From RHKX01 sp964641695 (lineage in GTDB: Bacteria > Actinomycetota > Thermoleophilia > Solirubrobacterales > 70-9), in assembly GCA_964641695.1 (NCBI GenBank), contig CAZXKG010000061.1, positions 1 through 15,356 of the forward strand: a DNA stretch of 15,356 bases, given 5' to 3'. This document shows positions 13,601 through 15,356 of this stretch, piece by piece. The notes beneath the pieces were generated by a model. That model was given only the letters and a program-made list of their open reading frames with translations. It had not been told where the DNA came from and searched no databases. Position 1 is the first letter of the stretch; each line of letters begins with the position of its first letter. Position numbers and translations under genes: made by a program.

Positions 13601-15356
13601 TTGGGCCTGGAACTCGAACCAATCGGTGAGGTCGACCTGAAGCGAGTCCAAGCGCTGGGTTACGACGGCGGCGTGAAAGTCGTGAGAGGCTCGGCCGGTG
13701 TTCAGGGGCAAGATGAACAGGTTCTACCAACCGACTTACTCGTCGGCCTGCATGTCTGGCCCACGACGAATATGCAGGAAGTCGCCGAAGTTCTCAATCG
13801 CGACGATCTCGACGAACTCAACCCGCTCAAGTTCTATATCGTTCGCAACGAACAATCCGGGCCACCGACCGCCGAAAACCCGCGCGAAGCTACATTTCAC
13901 GACATCGTACGCACCGGTCGCCTCTCCGTCCAAGCGGGCGGAGGGAGCAGCCCGCGGCGAACTCGTCCGACAAGCAGTTCGTCAAGCAATCGCTACGAGC
14001 CAGTTCCTCAAAACGATGTCTGGGGCCCTCCGTCTCCTGCCCCCGCCTCTCCTCCGCTAGGCGCGATTCAACTAGGCGTTCCCGAATCGCCAGCACCAGC
14101 ACCAAAGTGGTCCGTGCCCACGCCGAACATCCAACTCGTCCCTGCTCCGCTAGAAAGCGCGCTCGAAGGGATGGATAAGCTCGCGCGACAGGGCGTGATT
14201 CCCGCCAGCGAGCGAGACGAGTGGTTCCGTCGCCAAAAGGAGGCTACCGAGCAATTGATGGCAGGAGCGCAGGCTCGTTTCCAAGCCGCCGAGGTAGCGA
14301 AGGCCAAAGCGGTGGCCGAACAGGCGAAAAGTGCATCGGTTGATAATGACCACGTGGTTGCCGCCGCGCAGAAGGAGTCGGAGAAAGACCGGCAAGAGTA
14401 TTTCGACGCCAAGCGGCAATTGAACGAAATCAACCGCTACTTGGACGCAAACAAACCAGATAAAAAAACTCCTTTCGACGGATCGACAAACCCACCCAAC
14501 GAACCTAATACAAAGCCGCGACCGGTGGTCGCGGAAAACGGCTGGTCCACCACCACCACCACAGCCTCGCCGCCGCTCGCAGCCCTGCCCGGCGAGACCA
14601 CACCACCGCCGCTACCGCGCTCGCCGGAAGATCACGCGCAAGTGCAATCAGCTCGCTCGCGACTGCTTCAGATCGCGCGAGAACATGGTGGGTCGCAGTC
14701 GCCTTTGGGTACTCCTCCTTCCCTGCCTACGCCTGGTCTTAGCTACCCCAGCCCCCCTGAGCCAAGAGATCCAGCCGCATCCCGCACATTTACCGAATCG
14801 TCGCCCGCCGCTGAGCCGTGGAAGGAAGCCCAAACCGACACTCGCCCCACGAAATCGCTCCTAGTCGGCCCGGACACGAAGTCGCTCCTCGTTCCGAAAG
14901 CGGACACCTCACCGACTCAGCCCACGGCTGCGGCCAGCCCCGAAGAACTCGAAATCCTCCGCGACCGGATCAAGATCGCCGAGATGCAGTTCAAGTATCT
15001 CGACGAGCAATTCAAGAAGGGCAGCAAAGAAGGCACGAAAGACCGCTACGAAATCGCCGCGTACGAACTGGCATTGGCCCAGGCCAACCTAGCGACGGCC
15101 GAGGGAAAGCCTGACGAAGCCCTGGCAAAATTGATTGATGCCCAAACACACGCCGACGAGGCCTTCAAAGCAGTCACGTCGCTGTACGACGCCGGCCGCG
15201 TCTCGTACGACCTGCTCCGCAACGAAGCCAATCGCCTCGCCGAAATCAAACTAAAGGTCGCCCGACTGAAACGCGAGAACAAACAGCAATCCCAATCCTC
15301 CCCTACAAAGCCGCGACCGGTGGTCGCGGAACCCGCGTCGCCCACCCTCACCCTCC
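10616..15356 (+). CDS. M56 (BlaR1-like) metallopeptidase sensor fused to DUF1559-like and PDZ-like domains (3' truncated)
   Basis: The frame is open from ATG 10616 to the window edge, at least 1580 codons with no stop. Membrane segments lie at about 11-41, 50-75, 180-202 and 387-408. The zinc motif HELAH is at 279-283 and the third ligand is probably E320 in EREACCD. Outside the membrane come a DUF1559-like domain (about 425-594, ending HARVDGSLHQV) and a Gly/Pro linker. Three degenerate PDZ-like repeats follow (about 695-796, 850-953, 982-1081), each opening with a W-x-x-x-G-(L/I)-(K/E)-(L/I)-E pattern. Pro-rich stretches and coiled coils (about 1178-1281 and 1441-1560) complete the visible part. 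By analogy with BlaR1 it senses an extracytoplasmic signal and triggers cleavage of the upstream repressor. It is far longer than BlaR1 (about 600 residues). Several hairpin repeats lie in frame within it. Confidence 0.9.
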   Translation, partial: MNLYLFASVENAWILAGWTMIHFLWVGTLVALTALFMRLLLRRASASVRYAAALTSFALLAALPIAIATWLAVVSPPLKVADSPWRGGAGGGTEIAALASVPMPAVGPQTTAATQPAETIELHQPANPPAIEAATVPSSPVVASVTPVAEPSLATASSEQPNPSLSGRGISFVDLVEVCIPYLPWLWLIGTPLTFALTATGLVGTRRLRLSSHLLTDETIAPLCAQLATSLRITRQVAVAVCDRIAAPVLIGIIRPIILLPPAALTGYSPEEIEMVLLHELAHVRRWDNLVNLVQRIVESLLFFHPAVWLVSNWVRREREACCDALVVARTEHPHAYAELLVALAAQMPRSVLFHPAASSAMAAGPLRSRIRQILKLDDDPMLVSGKSLAAILGSLLVAATLAGLYLPTPAAAASGDAKRESQTKNNLKNQMLALLNHQAAHKTFPANAIYSSDGKPLLSWRVAILPFIDERKLYDEFHRDEPWDSEHNRKLIARMPDIFKNPKLDEPGKTNYLAVVGDECFMTGTPKKLSVVNIADGTSLTISLVEADPDQAVEWTRPLDWKFDRDRPTQGLGKVWKDHWNHARVDGSLHQVKNSKSSDEVGVHFTRNGRETKSLAESANRPQQQPLGMAEGGPGAELNASPWGIAGEAPFASPPPAGGEAGATMPDGAAGSGPPQDWGSQVWASPQPTVSTEADLKALRKAWDQWGLKLELATAPEVAAAKGRGSLKLVGIGDKPLPPNTPQPLILNTIDPVRMQNVDDIQNCPVIQEFSTATLFSPTGPVKIVFQRKPGAQANVLHVVTKESTTEGTENTEGNAGALASDPMGPDTSENGVVDSWPIGVVFPSPKEGEIAARAWKQLGIKIEPSNNDAQLAHDGHAHALKVVGGIPLAPVHEGHPVFLLSLGGYETKDFDALNAALDKVKGQKLVVAKCVSSLNQRDPVWIDVAIPGSAKPKATVTSVGGVGTPQTTPKASAAHPKFPTLENQKLADLAWKRLGLELEPIGEVDLKRVQALGYDGGVKVVRGSAGVQGQDEQVLPTDLLVGLHVWPTTNMQEVAEVLNRDDLDELNPLKFYIVRNEQSGPPTAENPREATFHDIVRTGRLSVQAGGGSSPRRTRPTSSSSSNRYEPVPQNDVWGPPSPAPASPPLGAIQLGVPESPAPAPKWSVPTPNIQLVPAPLESALEGMDKLARQGVIPASERDEWFRRQKEATEQLMAGAQARFQAAEVAKAKAVAEQAKSASVDNDHVVAAAQKESEKDRQEYFDAKRQLNEINRYLDANKPDKKTPFDGSTNPPNEPNTKPRPVVAENGWSTTTTTASPPLAALPGETTPPPLPRSPEDHAQVQSARSRLLQIAREHGGSQSPLGTPPSLPTPGLSYPSPPEPRDPAASRTFTESSPAAEPWKEAQTDTRPTKSLLVGPDTKSLLVPKADTSPTQPTAAASPEELEILRDRIKIAEMQFKYLDEQFKKGSKEGTKDRYEIAAYELALAQANLATAEGKPDEALAKLIDAQTHADEAFKAVTSLYDAGRVSYDLLRNEANRLAEIKLKVARLKRENKQQSQSSPTKPRPVVAEPASPTLTL
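10861..10893. repeat. CTCGCC hairpin repeat, copy A, inside the M56 gene
   Basis: CTCGCC (10861-10866), GT, GGCGAG (10869-10874), followed by a run of G-rich bases to 10893. It encodes part of the low-complexity loop between the second and third membrane segments. A related element in the opposite sense lies at 11067-11121. Confidence 0.55.
11067..11121. repeat. CTCGCC hairpin repeat, copy B, with CCCCTCCCT palindrome, inside the M56 gene
   Basis: CTCGCC (11072-11077), AC, GGCGAG (11080-11085), then CCCCTCCCT (11101-11109), loop ATC, AGGGAGGGG (11113-11121), a perfect 9-bp stem. The C-rich flank mirrors the G-rich flank of copy A, so the two look like inverted copies of one element. It encodes the end of the extracytoplasmic loop before membrane segment 3. 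Confidence 0.6.
13031..13063. repeat. In-frame copy of the CACGGAGAACACGGAG repeat inside the M56 gene
   Basis: ACCACAGAGGGCACGGAG, then AACACGGAGGGG, matches the wording of the inverted-repeat arms at 1246-1270 and 1345-1369. It is read as TTEGTENTEG (codons 806-815) and links the first and second PDZ-like repeats. Confidence 0.7.
14509..14536. repeat. 28-bp palindromic repeat, copy 1, inside the M56 gene
   Basis: Exact 28-bp match to 15304-15331. It contains CCGCGACC (14516-14523), loop GGT, GGTCGCGG (14527-14534). It is read as TKPRPVVAE, starting at codon 1299. Confidence 0.8.
14849..14893 (+). repeat. Short tandem duplication encoding TKSLLV twice
   Basis: The hexapeptide TKSLLV is encoded at 14849-14866 and again at 14876-14893, separated by three codons, with a few synonymous differences. 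It lies in the Pro-rich linker before the last coiled coil and looks like an older local duplication. Confidence 0.6.
15304..15331. repeat. 28-bp palindromic repeat, copy 2, inside the M56 gene
   Basis: Second exact copy of the 14509-14536 repeat, in the same orientation and reading frame (TKPRPVVAE from codon 1564). The hairpin is CCGCGACC (15311-15318), loop GGT, GGTCGCGG (15322-15329). It begins the linker after the last coiled coil, close to the window edge. Confidence 0.8.

Noticed and set aside
10033..15356. Calling the repressor/sensor pair a beta-lactamase regulator (blaI/blaR1)
   Set aside because: No penicillin-binding sensor domain is visible and no beta-lactamase gene is in the window, so only the family names are justified.

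Overview
The window reads as a piece of a Planctomycetota chromosome, most likely from the Pirellulales and relatives. This is inferred from gene content, not from a marker gene. It is GC-rich and has sparse Shine-Dalgarno sites. It carries a BlaI-type repressor next to a very large M56 (BlaR1-like) membrane sensor fused to a DUF1559-like domain, a secreted Ycf48-like propeller protein, an HDOD protein, an M50 membrane protease and many small palindromic repeats.

Layout. Bases 1-1234 are the right part of an ISL3-family insertion sequence whose left end lies before the window. After a short spacer holding a 25-bp inverted repeat comes the E2 (dihydrolipoamide acyltransferase) gene of a 2-oxo-acid dehydrogenase complex (1392-2810). 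No E1 or E3 gene is visible; the IS occupies the place where E1 would often sit. A RAYT-type HUH transposase gene (2895-3485) follows, bracketed by inverted REP hairpins. Two minus-strand genes come next: an M50/site-2-protease-like gene (3510-4580) and an HDOD gene with a degenerate GGDEF-like C-terminus (4699-6297). A strong hairpin separates them. Divergent from the HDOD gene, a 1098-residue exported protein (6460-9756) combines a Ycf48/BNR propeller, an apparently dead LmbE/PIG-L-like segment, a helical part and a CBM9-like C-terminal domain.

The 276-bp gap after it holds three related hairpins, the middle one terminator-like. Next is a near-consensus promoter with a palindrome over its -10 box, then the BlaI-family repressor (10033-10446). 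Downstream of it, frame 2 of the plus strand is open from an ATG at 10616 to the window edge, at least 1580 codons. It encodes an M56 metallopeptidase sensor with a DUF1559-like domain, three degenerate PDZ-like repeats, and proline-rich and coiled-coil regions. Its stop codon is outside the window.

How the parts work together. The BlaI/M56 pair is the clearest functional unit: by analogy with BlaI/BlaR1, the membrane protease senses an extracytoplasmic cue and relieves repression by the small DNA-binding protein. The most unusual feature is that several hairpin-type repeats lie in frame inside the M56 gene. They encode its linkers, so this gene appears to have been extended by repeat insertion. 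The other genes have no evident shared pathway.
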